From: Nocardiopsis kunsanensis DSM 44524
GTDB taxonomy: Bacteria > Actinomycetota > Actinomycetes > Streptosporangiales > Streptosporangiaceae
Direction of reading: 5' to 3'
Assembly: GCF_000340965.1 (NCBI RefSeq)
Contig: NZ_ANAY01000020.1
Location: 1 to 64,000 of the forward strand
Length of the DNA: 64,000 nucleotides
Both the position numbers and the translations under genes were made by a program. Each line of letters begins with the position of its first letter. Position 1 is the stretch's first letter. Positions 28,693 through 37,175 of the stretch are shown piece by piece. The notes under the pieces are model-generated. The model had not been told where the DNA came from. It saw nothing but the letters and a program-made list of their open reading frames with translations, and did no database searches.

Positions 28693-28899
28693 TCAGGAAC
28701 AGCACCCGCCCCCGCAGCACCCACCGCCACCGGAGGGCGCGGGGGCGGCTGCGCGTCCGCCCACGGCGACCGTGGACAGCAGACGTACGGTGTCACCATG
28801 GCCCGACGGGCAGGACGCGGGGTCGTCCGACCCGGACATCGGTCGGCTCAGTTCGAAGGTGTCGCCGCATTCGCGGCAACGGAACTCGTATCTCGGCAT
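28693..28899 (-). CDS. FmdB-type zinc-ribbon protein
   Basis: Small protein of 68 residues of the putative regulatory FmdB family. It starts MPRYEFRCRECGDTFEL with one CxxC knuckle; a second half-site is CPSGHG rather than CxxC. The C-terminus is GGGGCCGGGCCS, four more cysteines in a Gly/Cys tail that could bind metal. Function in the family is unproven. The ATG at 28899 is fixed by homology. Confidence 0.82.
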   Translation of the reverse strand: MPRYEFRCRECGDTFELSRPMSGSDDPASCPSGHGDTVRLLSTVAVGGRAAAPAPSGGGGCCGGGCCS

Positions 28900-28970
28900 G
28901 GGCAGAGCATAGATCGTTGACGGGGCCTGCGGACAGGGGCCCGGGCAGCACTCCGTAGGACGGGGCCGCC

Positions 28971-29011
28971 GTGCGGGACCGGCCGGGACGCGGACGTGGC
29001 CGGCCCCGCAC
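28971..29011 (-). terminator. hairpin after the HNH nuclease gene
   Basis: A 14-bp stem with one mismatch or wobble (28971-28984 with 28998-29011) lies directly after the HNH stop at 29015, reading leftward. Confidence 0.6.
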
Positions 29012-29014
29012 GTC

Positions 29015-29566
29015 TCAGGCCACCAGATGTCCGGTGTAGGGCTCCCACTGGGGATCGCCGTGGATGTCACCGTTGATCAAGCGCCAGTGCGGGCCCTTGG
29101 GCACCTTCGGGGTGACGTTGAGTTGCCAGCCGATCTGGTCCAAGAACTTGTCGGCCTTTCGGTGATTACAAGGTTTGCAAGCAGCCACCACGTTCTCCCA
29201 AACATGAGCACCACCGCGGCTGCGTGGAATGACGTGGTCGATGGTCTCCGCACGTTTACCGCAATAACCGCACATGTGCCGGTCCCTCCGCATGAGTGCC
29301 ACTCGGGTCAGCGGCACTCTCCGAGCGCGGGGAACGTTGATGTAGCGCCGCAACCGGATCACCGAAGGTACTTCGTAGGTCCTCGTCGCCGAGTGGAGCA
29401 GCGCCCCGGCCTCGTCCCGGTGCACGATCTCCGCCTTCTCCCGCAGGACGAGCAGGACGGCCCTGCGCATCGGGAGGGTCGTGAGCGGTTCGAAGCTGGC
29501 GTTGAGCAGAAGCACGTGCCTTCTCCCGGGCGCCGTGCCGATCGGCCCGCCGTTCCGGGCGCTCAT
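29015..29566 (-). CDS. HNH endonuclease family protein
   Basis: Protein of 183 residues with an HNH (beta-beta-alpha metal) nuclease fold: zinc knuckle CGYCGKRAETIDHVIPRSRGG, then ENVVAACKPCNHRKADK. The N-terminal half (HVLLLNASFEPLTTLPMRRA, then VIRLRRYINVP) matches a single-copy chromosomal HNH protein common in actinobacteria, not a homing or phage terminase partner. Its cellular job is unknown; DNA processing is presumed. The ATG at 29566 follows GGTGAG. It is divergent from the S9 peptidase gene, with 304 bases between the two starts. Confidence 0.88.
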   Translation of the reverse strand: MSARNGGPIGTAPGRRHVLLLNASFEPLTTLPMRRAVLLVLREKAEIVHRDEAGALLHSATRTYEVPSVIRLRRYINVPRARRVPLTRVALMRRDRHMCGYCGKRAETIDHVIPRSRGGAHVWENVVAACKPCNHRKADKFLDQIGWQLNVTPKVPKGPHWRLINGDIHGDPQWEPYTGHLVA

Positions 29567-29870
29567 CGTCTCACCCTGGCCGCCGGACCCGGCGGCCATG
29601 TCTCAGCCCCGGCCGGCCGGTCGGCCGACCAGGAGATCTCCTCGTGTACCGGCCCGAGGGCCGGTAGTTCTGTTCGCCTTGCCACACGGACCTCCCGGTG
29701 GTTTCCGCCGAGTTGCGTCCCGCATTCAGTCTGCTGCTTCGGACCACCCCCGCGCCACCCCAATTTACTCCGGACATGGTCGAAACCGCGTGTTCTCCGT
29801 TTTCGGCGGCCATTCCGTGTCGCCCGAACACTTTCCGGAGCGCCCCGAAGGACTGGATAAGCTGCGGAGC

Positions 29871-31946
29871 ATGCACGAACTCCGCTACCCCTCCGCCGAA
29901 CGGCTGGACCTCATCGAGACCCTGCACGGCCACACCGTCCCCGACCCCTACCGGTGGTTGGAGGAGGCCGACTCCTCCGCGACCAAGGAGTGGTCCGAGG
30001 CCCAGGACGCCCTCTACGCGCGCGCGAGCGCCGAGTACGGGGGCCGGGAGCGGTTCGCCCGCCACCTGCGTGCCCTCATGAGCTCGGGCGCGGTCGGAGC
30101 ACCCGCCCACGTCAGCGGGCGGTGCTTCTTCATGCGCCGCGGCCCTGAACAGGAGCACGCCGTACTGCTCATGGTCGAGGAGGACGGACGCGAACGCGTA
30201 CTCATCGATCCCGGCGCGCTCGATCCCGAAGGCCTGACCACACTCGACTCCTGGAAGGTCGACCCGAGCGGACGCCTGCTCGCCCACCAGCTCTCCGAGG
30301 GCGGGGACGAGGAGTCGGTGCTGCGCGTGACCGACATCGACACCGGGCAGGTCGTGGACGGCCCCATCGACCGCGGCCGCTACAGCCCCGTGGCCTGGCT
30401 CCCGGACTCCTCGGCCTTCTACTACGTGCGCCGGCTGCCCTCGGACCAGGTACCCGAGGGCGAGGAGCACTACCACCGGCGGGTCTACCTGCACCGCCTG
30501 GGCACCCCGGCCGAGCAGGACGTGCTGATCTTCGGCCAGGACCGGGACATGACCGAGTTCCACCTGCCCGCGCTCAGCCACGACGGACGCTGGCTGACGG
30601 TCACCACCTCCCTGGGGACCTCCGCCGCCACCGAAGTGCGCCTGGCCGACCTGGCGGCCTCCTCCCCCGAGACCCCCGAGTTCGTGACCCTGCAGAAGGA
30701 CGACGACTCCGCGCTCAGCCCGTACGTGGGCCGGGACGGGCGGCTGTACCTGTTCACCGACCACGGTGCCCCGCGCGGGCGCCTCTGTGCGGCCGACCCC
30801 GCCTCCCCCGGCAGCTGGACCGAACTGGTCCCGGAGGACGCCGAGGCGGTCATGGAGGACTACGCGATCCTGGACGGGCCCGACCTGGCCCGGCCCGAGC
30901 TGCTGGTGGCCTGGGCCCGGCACGCGGTCAGTGAGATCACCCGGCACGACCTGGCCACGGGTGAGTTCCTGGGCGCGCTGGAGATGCCGGGACTGGGGAC
31001 CATCGGCGGGATCGTGGAGCGCCGCGACGGCGGGCACGAGGCCTGGTTCGGGTACACCGACACCACGCACCCCTCGTCGGTGTACCGCTACGACGCCCTG
31101 GCCGGCGAGGTCACCGCATGGGCGCACGCCCCCGGTGAGATCGAGGTCCCGGAGGTGAAGGTCGAACAGGTGGCCTACACGTCCGCGGACGGTACACCGG
31201 TACGGATGCTCGTGGTGGCGCCCGCGGGTGGGGACGAGGGGCCGCGCCCCACGATCCTGTACGGCTACGGCGGGTTCCGGATCTCCCAGCCGCCGGCGTT
31301 CTCCCCGACAGCGCTGGCCTGGGTCAGGTCGGGTGGTGTCCATGTGGTCGCGAACCTGCGCGGCGGCCTGGAAGAGGGCGAGGAGTGGCACCGGGACGGC
31401 ATGCTCGAGCGCAAGCAGAACGTCTTCGACGACTGCATCGCCGCCGGTGAGCACCTGGTCGCCACCGGGGTGACCACACCGGAGCAGCTGTCGGTGCTGG
31501 GCGGCAGCAACGGCGGTCTGCTGGTCGGGGCGGTGGTCACCCAGCGGCCGGACCTGTTCGCAGCCGCAGTGTGCTCTGCCCCGCTGCTGGACATGGTGCG
31601 CTACGAGCGCTTCGGTCTGGGGCAGCTGTGGAACGTGGAGTACGGGACCGCGGACGATCCCGAGCAGTTGGGGTGGCTGCTGGGTTACTCGCCGTACCAC
31701 AACGTGCGTGAGGGCACCAGGTATCCGGCGACGCTGTTCACGGTCTTCGACAACGACACCCGTGTGGATCCGCTGCACGCGCGCAAGCTGTGCGCGCAGA
31801 TGCAGTGGGCGACTGCGGCCGAGCCTCAGGAGCGTCCCGTGCTGCTGCGGCGCGAGTCGGAGGTCGGCCACAGCGCACGCTCGGTGACCCGCCGGGTCTC
31901 GCTCAACGCCGAGCAGCTCGCGTTCCTGGCCCACCACCTGGGCTGA
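29871..31946 (+). CDS. S9 family prolyl oligopeptidase
   Basis: Cytosolic serine peptidase of 691 residues cleaving short peptides after Pro or similar residues. It has an N-terminal beta-propeller (about 70-400) and an alpha/beta hydrolase domain. The triad is Ser546 in GGSNGGLL, Asp629 in DNDTRVDP and His667 in EVGHSARS. The start MHELRYPSAERLD at 29871 matches the family; its GGAG lies almost on the ATG, and a TAAGCT about ten bases upstream suggests a leaderless message. A short stretch AAAPAGG-like loop and GGFRISQPPAFSP oxyanion region are normal. No signal peptide is seen. Confidence 0.93.
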   Translation: MHELRYPSAERLDLIETLHGHTVPDPYRWLEEADSSATKEWSEAQDALYARASAEYGGRERFARHLRALMSSGAVGAPAHVSGRCFFMRRGPEQEHAVLLMVEEDGRERVLIDPGALDPEGLTTLDSWKVDPSGRLLAHQLSEGGDEESVLRVTDIDTGQVVDGPIDRGRYSPVAWLPDSSAFYYVRRLPSDQVPEGEEHYHRRVYLHRLGTPAEQDVLIFGQDRDMTEFHLPALSHDGRWLTVTTSLGTSAATEVRLADLAASSPETPEFVTLQKDDDSALSPYVGRDGRLYLFTDHGAPRGRLCAADPASPGSWTELVPEDAEAVMEDYAILDGPDLARPELLVAWARHAVSEITRHDLATGEFLGALEMPGLGTIGGIVERRDGGHEAWFGYTDTTHPSSVYRYDALAGEVTAWAHAPGEIEVPEVKVEQVAYTSADGTPVRMLVVAPAGGDEGPRPTILYGYGGFRISQPPAFSPTALAWVRSGGVHVVANLRGGLEEGEEWHRDGMLERKQNVFDDCIAAGEHLVATGVTTPEQLSVLGGSNGGLLVGAVVTQRPDLFAAAVCSAPLLDMVRYERFGLGQLWNVEYGTADDPEQLGWLLGYSPYHNVREGTRYPATLFTVFDNDTRVDPLHARKLCAQMQWATAAEPQERPVLLRRESEVGHSARSVTRRVSLNAEQLAFLAHHLG

Positions 31947-32131
31947 TGCGCGTTCGGAGCGGGGCCCCGCACACAGGCGGCCGGCACCCGTCCGGGGGAA
32001 GCGCTGCTTCTCCCGGGAGAGGAAGAACACAACGTTTTCCTACTCGGGAGTAACTCACTTTCCCGGGGGTGTTGGGACAATCGGAGTCGTCCGACACCCC
32101 CAGGAGAGAGCCGTACGAGAGGATCGACGAC

Positions 32132-32569
32132 GTGACACAGACCGAGGCCGGGCCGACGGCGACCGGGACGCCCCAGCGCCACGTGCACATGCAACAGGTC
32201 CGTTACGCCGACCTCGACCCGCAGTTCCACGTCAACAACGTGCGCATGCTCACCTACCTGGAGGACGCCCGCATCTCGTTCCTGCACTTCGGTCCGGCCA
32301 ACCAGGAGAGCCAGCTCTTCGGCGCGGTGGTCGTCGCACGCCAGGAGGCCGACTACCTCGCTCCGTTGTTGCCCCGCACAGAACCCGTCCGGGTCGAACT
32401 GTGGGTCACCGAGGTGCGTAACTCCAGCTTCACCCTGGCCTACGAGATCCGCGACGAGGACGCCGTCTACATGCGCGCCCGCACCGTACTCGTCGGTTTC
32501 GACGTGGAAACGCAGCGCGCCCGGCGGCTGGACGCCACCGAGCGCGCTTTCCTCGCCGACTACGCCTGA
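32132..32569 (+). CDS. hotdog-fold acyl-CoA thioesterase
   Basis: Predicted thioesterase of 145 residues. The 4-hydroxybenzoyl-CoA thioesterase/YbgC-like signature is RYADLDPQFHVNNVRMLTYLEDAR, with the catalytic Asp/His-Asn arrangement. The GTG at 32132 follows GAGAGG. Substrate unknown. It is convergent with glbO, whose stop is 19 bases away. Confidence 0.87.
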   Translation: MTQTEAGPTATGTPQRHVHMQQVRYADLDPQFHVNNVRMLTYLEDARISFLHFGPANQESQLFGAVVVARQEADYLAPLLPRTEPVRVELWVTEVRNSSFTLAYEIRDEDAVYMRARTVLVGFDVETQRARRLDATERAFLADYA

Positions 32570-32587
32570 GTCCCGGCCCGGGGCCGG

Positions 32588-33112
32588 TCACCTCAGGGAG
32601 ATCGTGACGGCCTCACCGTCGTCATCGTCGTTGCGCCCGCCGGAGGAGACCGACACCGAGGTCGGGTTCGACACCCGGGGCTCCGCCGTCTCCCCCGGCA
32701 CGTTCACCATGCTGTGCGCGGCCATGACCATGTACTCCCACAGCTGGCGTTCCAGCGGTTCGGGCAACTCCACGGAGTCCACGGCCGTGCGCATGTGCTT
32801 GAGCCACAGGTCGCGCTCGTGCGTACCGATACGGAAAGGTACGTGGCGCATACGCAGGCGCGGGTGGCCGCGCTGTTCGTTGTAGGTACGCGGCCCGCCC
32901 CAGTACTGGATGAGGAACAGGCGCAACCGCTCCTCGGCCGGCCCCAGGTCCTCCTCCGGGTACATGGCCCGCAACTCCTCGTCCTGGGCCACACCCTCGT
33001 AGAAACGGCCCACCAGGCGGGTGAAGAACTCTTCCCCGCCCACGGCCTCGTAGAACGTCATGCGTACCGGCTCGTCTCCCTGGCTCTGGTGGTCATCACG
33101 CGCGGCAGTCAT
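32588..33112 (-). CDS. glbO: group 2 truncated haemoglobin
   Basis: Haem protein of 174 residues, similar to mycobacterial GlbO (trHbN/O group), which binds O2 or handles NO and peroxide. It shows [50 protein letters not shown] (proximal His in LRMRHVPF, Trp and Tyr pocket residues) and ERDLWLKHM (TrpG8). A Ser/Asp-rich tail of about 35 residues extends past the globin fold. The ATG at 33112 is chosen by family length; an upstream codon at 33187 would add 25 odd residues. ettA lies upstream on the same strand. Confidence 0.92.
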   Translation of the reverse strand: MTAARDDHQSQGDEPVRMTFYEAVGGEEFFTRLVGRFYEGVAQDEELRAMYPEEDLGPAEERLRLFLIQYWGGPRTYNEQRGHPRLRMRHVPFRIGTHERDLWLKHMRTAVDSVELPEPLERQLWEYMVMAAHSMVNVPGETAEPRVSNPTSVSVSSGGRNDDDDGEAVTISLR

Positions 33113-33189
33113 CGCCCCCAGGCTATGCGACACCCTCCCGGTACAGGAGGGACGGTGGCCGCGCACCGGCCGCGGCCCCGCACACACGT

Positions 33190-33220
33190 CGGGGGCCCGG
33201 CCGGTTCGGCCGGACCCCCG
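33190..33220 (-). terminator. hairpin downstream of ettA
   Basis: A 13-bp stem (33190-33202 with 33208-33220) with a 5-base loop. It is fully paired in the minus-strand RNA through one G-U pair but mismatched on the plus strand, so it fits termination of ettA. Confidence 0.65.
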
Positions 33221-33259
33221 TACGTTCAGCCGGAGACCCGCTGGTCGTTCGGGACGGGC

Positions 33260-34924
33260 TCAGCCGCGCGTGAGCTTGCGGTGGGTGACCGCGTGCGGAC
33301 GCGCGGCCTCCGGGCCCAGACGCTCGACCTTGTTCTTCTCGTAGGACTCGAAGTTCCCCTCGAACCAGAACCAGTTCGCGTCGCCCTCCCAGGCCAGGAT
33401 GTGGGTGGCCACGCGGTCCAGGAACCAGCGGTCGTGGGAGGTGATCACGGCGCAACCCGGGAAGTCCAGGAGCGCGTTCTCCAGCGAACCCAGGGTCTCG
33501 ACGTCCAGGTCGTTGGTGGGCTCGTCCAGCAGCAGCAGGTTGCCGCCCTGCTTGAGGGTCAGCGCCAGGTTCACGCGGTTGCGCTCACCTCCGGAGAGGA
33601 CCCCGGACGACTTCTGCTGGTCCGACCCCTTGAACCCGAACGCGGCCACGTAGGCGCGGCTGGGGATCTCGACGTTGCCGACCTGGATGAAGCTCTCGCC
33701 GTCGGAGACCGTCTCCCAGACGTTCTTGGAGTCGTCGATACGGCCCCGGTACTGGTCGACGTAGGAGATCTCCACCGAGTTGCCGATGTTGATCTTGCCC
33801 TCGTCGGGCGTCTCCTCGCCCATGATCATCCGGAACAGCGTCGTCTTACCGACACCGTTGGGCCCGATCACACCGACGATGCCGTTGGGCGGCAGGGAGA
33901 AGCTGAGGTCCTCGATGAGCACACGGTCACCGAAACCCTTGGTGAGGTTGTTGACCTCGACGACGCTGTCGCCCAGGCGCGGGCCCGGCGGGATCTGGAT
34001 CTCCTCGAAGTCCAGCTTCCGGGTCTTGTCGGCCTCGGCCGCCATTTCCTCGTACCGCTGGAGACGGGCCTTGGACTTGCTCTGGCGCGCCTTGGGGTTG
34101 GAGCGGACCCACTCCAGCTCCTCCTTGATGCGGCGCTGGCGCTTGGCGTCCTTCTGGCCCTCGACCTTGAGGCGGGACTCCTTGGTCTCCAGGTACGTGG
34201 TGTAGTTGCCCTCGTAGGGGTAGAACTGGCCGCGGTCCAGTTCCAGGATCCAGGTGGCCACGTGGTCCAGGAAGTACCTGTCGTGGGTGATGGCCACGAT
34301 GGTGCCCGGGTAGCTGGCCAGGTGCGACTCCAGCCAGTTCACGCTCTCGGCGTCCAGGTGGTTGGTGGGCTCGTCCAGCAGCAGCAGGTCGGGCTGCTCG
34401 AGCAGCAGGCGGCACAGGGCCACGCGGCGCTTCTCACCACCGGAGAGGCTGTCCACCGACGCGTCCCCGGGCGGGCAGCGCAGGGCGTCCATGGCCTGGG
34501 CGAGCTGGCTGTCGAGGTCCCAGGCGTCCCGGTGGTCGAGCTGCTCCTGCAGCTTGCCCATCTCCTCCATGAGATCGTCGGAGTAGTCCGTCGCCATCTT
34601 CTCGGCGATCTCGTTGAAGCGGGCCATCATGTCCTTGGTCTCGCGAACGCCGTCCTCGACGTTCTCCAGGACGGTCTTGTCCTCGTCGAGGTGGGGTTCC
34701 TGCGCGAGCAGCCCGACGGTGAACCCCGGCATCAGCCGTGCTTCTCCGTTGGACGGCTGCTCGATGCCGGCCATGATCTTCAGCAGCGTCGACTTACCTG
34801 CCCCGTTGGGGCCCACGACGCCGATCTTGGCTCCGGGCAGGAACGACCCCGAAACGTTGTCCAGGACGACTTTGTCGCCGTGCGCCTTGCGCACGTTGTT
34901 CATGGTGTAGATGTACTCCGGCAT
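33260..34924 (-). CDS. ettA: energy-dependent translational throttle protein EttA (ABC-F)
   Basis: Ribosome-binding ABC-F ATPase of 554 residues that gates the first elongation step according to ATP/ADP. There are no membrane domains. Two ATPase cassettes: Walker A GPNGAGKSTLL, signature LSGGEKRRVALCRLL and DEPTNHLD in the first; GPNGVGKTTLF, LSGGERNRVNLALTL and DEPTNDLD in the second. The ABC-F linker between them is KARLQRYEEM-containing, and the arm domain (GKLQEQLDHRDAWDLDSQL) marks the EttA subgroup. Start MPEYIYTMNNVRKAHG is typical. It is a housekeeping gene rather than an antibiotic-resistance ABC-F. Confidence 0.96.
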   Translation of the reverse strand: MPEYIYTMNNVRKAHGDKVVLDNVSGSFLPGAKIGVVGPNGAGKSTLLKIMAGIEQPSNGEARLMPGFTVGLLAQEPHLDEDKTVLENVEDGVRETKDMMARFNEIAEKMATDYSDDLMEEMGKLQEQLDHRDAWDLDSQLAQAMDALRCPPGDASVDSLSGGEKRRVALCRLLLEQPDLLLLDEPTNHLDAESVNWLESHLASYPGTIVAITHDRYFLDHVATWILELDRGQFYPYEGNYTTYLETKESRLKVEGQKDAKRQRRIKEELEWVRSNPKARQSKSKARLQRYEEMAAEADKTRKLDFEEIQIPPGPRLGDSVVEVNNLTKGFGDRVLIEDLSFSLPPNGIVGVIGPNGVGKTTLFRMIMGEETPDEGKINIGNSVEISYVDQYRGRIDDSKNVWETVSDGESFIQVGNVEIPSRAYVAAFGFKGSDQQKSSGVLSGGERNRVNLALTLKQGGNLLLLDEPTNDLDVETLGSLENALLDFPGCAVITSHDRWFLDRVATHILAWEGDANWFWFEGNFESYEKNKVERLGPEAARPHAVTHRKLTRG

Positions 34925-35552
34925 GTCTCCCAGCCTAGGGCGTTGGGGGGCTTGTCAGGACCACGAGCACAGGCGGAGCGGCGGCGCTCCGTGACCGCTG
35001 TGGAAGGCTCGTGCGTGCGCGTGATCGAGCCGCGCGGTGGGCGGGGGTTCGTACGTGTCCTACAGCGGCCGTCGGGTCGCCCCGCCTCTCCAACCAGGAC
35101 GTTTTTCGGACCGGTTTTCTTCCAACCCCGGCCCGGAGGTCGCTCGAGCACGGCTTCTCGGGGACCGGCCTCCCCCACCACGGCCCGCAGCTCGGTGGCC
35201 CCGGCACCTGCTGCCGGTTCGGTCCTCGGTATGCGTTCCGCCCCCGGCTCCGCCCCCTTACCCGTGAAGCACGGGCGCACCGCCCGTGAGGGGCCGCTCG
35301 TGCAGCACTGCGGCCACAGACCGGACCCTCGGTCCCCGCAGGCCCGGATCCGTGCGCGGCCGCGTGGAATCGGACGGGCGATCTCGCGTCATATTGCCTA
35401 GATGTCCCCGTTCGGTGATTGAAGCACTTTTTGCCCGAATGGTTCCGGGTGCCGTCGCAACCCCTGCGGCGGCGCCCGGACGCCGGTTCGGGAACGCTCC
35501 CCGCCCGGACCAACGTCCGGGGCGACCACTCACCGAGGAAGGACAGACCCCC
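34925..35552. other. 628-base intergenic region
   Basis: I see no convincing gene. Open frames here lack ribosome sites and homologous features. An A/T-richer segment at about 35388-35425 (containing ATATTGCCTAGAT) may be the promoter area of the plus-strand gene at 35553. The right end near 34925 should hold the ettA promoter. Confidence 0.4.
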
Positions 35553-35882
35553 GTGCGTGACCACTTCACGGAACCCGACGACACTCCCGGACCGGCACCC
35601 GCACCTGCGCAGCACGCCGGCCGCCCCGCCGGCGCCGTGGCCGAGAACCTGCGCGACCACCCCGGGCCCGGACGACGGGTGTCCCCTCCGGGCCGGACGA
35701 CCGGGGTCGAACTCTGGGAGTTCGCGGATCGGTCCGCTTACGCCTACCACTGCTTCAGGACGGACCTCGTCGCAGCGGACGCGGAGCTCGACCGGATCCA
35801 CGAATGGGTCATGTCCGGTCGGTCCCTGCCCGGCCCGTGGCGTGAGCACTGCCTCCCGCGAGGCAACGACCAGGACGGGTAG
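35553..35882 (+). CDS. hypothetical protein, 109 residues
   Basis: Not recognised. The GTG at 35553 has an AGGAAGGA site nine bases upstream. Residues 1-50 are Pro/Ala-rich and probably disordered (TPGPAPAPAQHAGRPAG). The C-terminal 50 residues look folded: VELWEFADRSAYAYHCFRTDL, an acidic helix VAADAELDRIHEW, and a Pro/His/Cys end. The gene is convergent with the DUF4192 gene. Confidence 0.6.
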   Translation: MRDHFTEPDDTPGPAPAPAQHAGRPAGAVAENLRDHPGPGRRVSPPGRTTGVELWEFADRSAYAYHCFRTDLVAADAELDRIHEWVMSGRSLPGPWREHCLPRGNDQDG

Positions 35883-35903
35883 CCCCGGAACCGGAGCGGG
35901 AAC

Positions 35904-35933
35904 GGCCGGGCGGTGTCGACACACCCCCGGCCC
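35904..35933. terminator. imperfect hairpin between convergent genes
   Basis: GGCCGGGCGGTGT pairs with ACACCCCCGGCCC with one bulge around a short loop, between the stops at 35882 and 35959. Confidence 0.4.
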
Positions 35934-35958
35934 GGACCGGGGAACACCGGAGACGTTC

Positions 35959-37098
35959 TCATCCGGGGCGCCCCTTGAGGTGGTCGATCCACCGCTGCAC
36001 CGGCAACCCCACGTTCAGCGCCTGCCGCATCAGCAACGCCATGGAGTAGTGCTGATCAGCGTCCAGGGCCGTCTCCAGCGCGGCCTGGGCCAGGACCAGT
36101 TCGTCGAGCTGCCAGGCGGCGACGGCGGCCAAGGAAGCCGGAGCGGCACGGTCGCTCCCCTCGGCCGCGCGGGTGACACGCGACCACAGGTCCAGATGGG
36201 TACGGGCGGTCTCGGGGGTGATGGCTGCCCACACGGTGTCGCGCACCGGGCGCTCCCGCAGGAACACGGACAACCGCACCAGTTCGTCGACCCCGTGTGG
36301 TCCGGTACCGGTGCGCTCGGCCTCCACCGCCCCGCGCACCACCGCCGCACCGCAACGGCGCAGGGCCCTGGGGCCGGAGCTGCGGATCCCGTCGGCCTCG
36401 GCCTCGGAGTCGGCCAGGGCCGCACGTACCGTCTCGGGCCGCAGCGACCCGGGCGGCTCCAGCCCCCGGCGTGCCTGGGCGACCTCCTCCAGCACGGTAC
36501 GCAGGGGCGGCCTCGGGACCAGACCGCGCAACACCGCATCGGCAGGTCCGGTGGACCGGTCGGGGTCGAGCGCTCTTCCCTCGGGCGGACAGCAGCCGGG
36601 ACGCGAACACATCTGGGACCAGTACCGGCCCGCATGGACCCGGAAGGCTTCCAGGACATCCAACCCCCGTCGTCCGGCCGCAGTGACCAGACCGCTCACG
36701 TGGCCCGCGACCTGGTCGAAGGTGCCGTACCCGACCACGATGAGGGCGTCGGCCCCTTCGGCCACGGCGCTGTCCACCGGCGGTCCGGCGCAGGAGAGGG
36801 GATCGCGTTCACGGGGAGCATTGGGGCCGAGGTCGCGGCACAGGACCGAGTGCACTGCGGTACCGCGCAGGGTAAGGACCACCAGACCGGGTTCGGGCGG
36901 CTGCCCGACCAGGTAGGGCATGGTCGCCACGACGTCGTTGGGTGAGGACAGGCTGATGCGCCGACCGTCGTCCTGGGCGCCGCCGGCAACGGTGCTGTAG
37001 GGGTCGCTGCCGGCGCCGCCGGGGTTCTGGCCGGCGCCGCCGGGGTTGTCATCGGGGTCGGAGGGATCGGACGGGGAACGGGCGTGGTGTGAGGCCAT
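35959..37098 (-). CDS. DUF4192 domain-containing protein
   Basis: Actinobacteria-specific protein of 379 residues. The family body runs from about residue 40: ISLSSPNDVVATMPYLVGQ, EPGLVVLTLRG, ADALIVVGYGTFDQVAGHV, EAFRVHAGRYWSQMC, and the C-terminal DEADQHYSMALL-like region. It has no known biochemical role. The N-terminus is disordered with a repeated NPGGAG unit, produced by an 18-base sequence repeated with period 21 at 37009-37026 and 37030-37047. The ATG at 37098 follows GTGAGGT. It is 77 bases downstream of the GGDEF gene on the same strand. Confidence 0.85.
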   Translation of the reverse strand: MASHHARSPSDPSDPDDNPGGAGQNPGGAGSDPYSTVAGGAQDDGRRISLSSPNDVVATMPYLVGQPPEPGLVVLTLRGTAVHSVLCRDLGPNAPRERDPLSCAGPPVDSAVAEGADALIVVGYGTFDQVAGHVSGLVTAAGRRGLDVLEAFRVHAGRYWSQMCSRPGCCPPEGRALDPDRSTGPADAVLRGLVPRPPLRTVLEEVAQARRGLEPPGSLRPETVRAALADSEAEADGIRSSGPRALRRCGAAVVRGAVEAERTGTGPHGVDELVRLSVFLRERPVRDTVWAAITPETARTHLDLWSRVTRAAEGSDRAAPASLAAVAAWQLDELVLAQAALETALDADQHYSMALLMRQALNVGLPVQRWIDHLKGRPG

Positions 37099-37175
37099 GA
37101 CCTCACGGTGGGCGCCCCCGCCCCGCTCTGCAACGGCTCCCTCACAGTCTGTGGAAAACTCTGGTCGGGGGTCGG

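Noticed and set aside
35286..35552. longer N-terminus for the 109-residue hypothetical protein
   Set aside because: The upstream part is Arg/Pro-rich shadow; the GTG at 35553 alone has a strong ribosome site.
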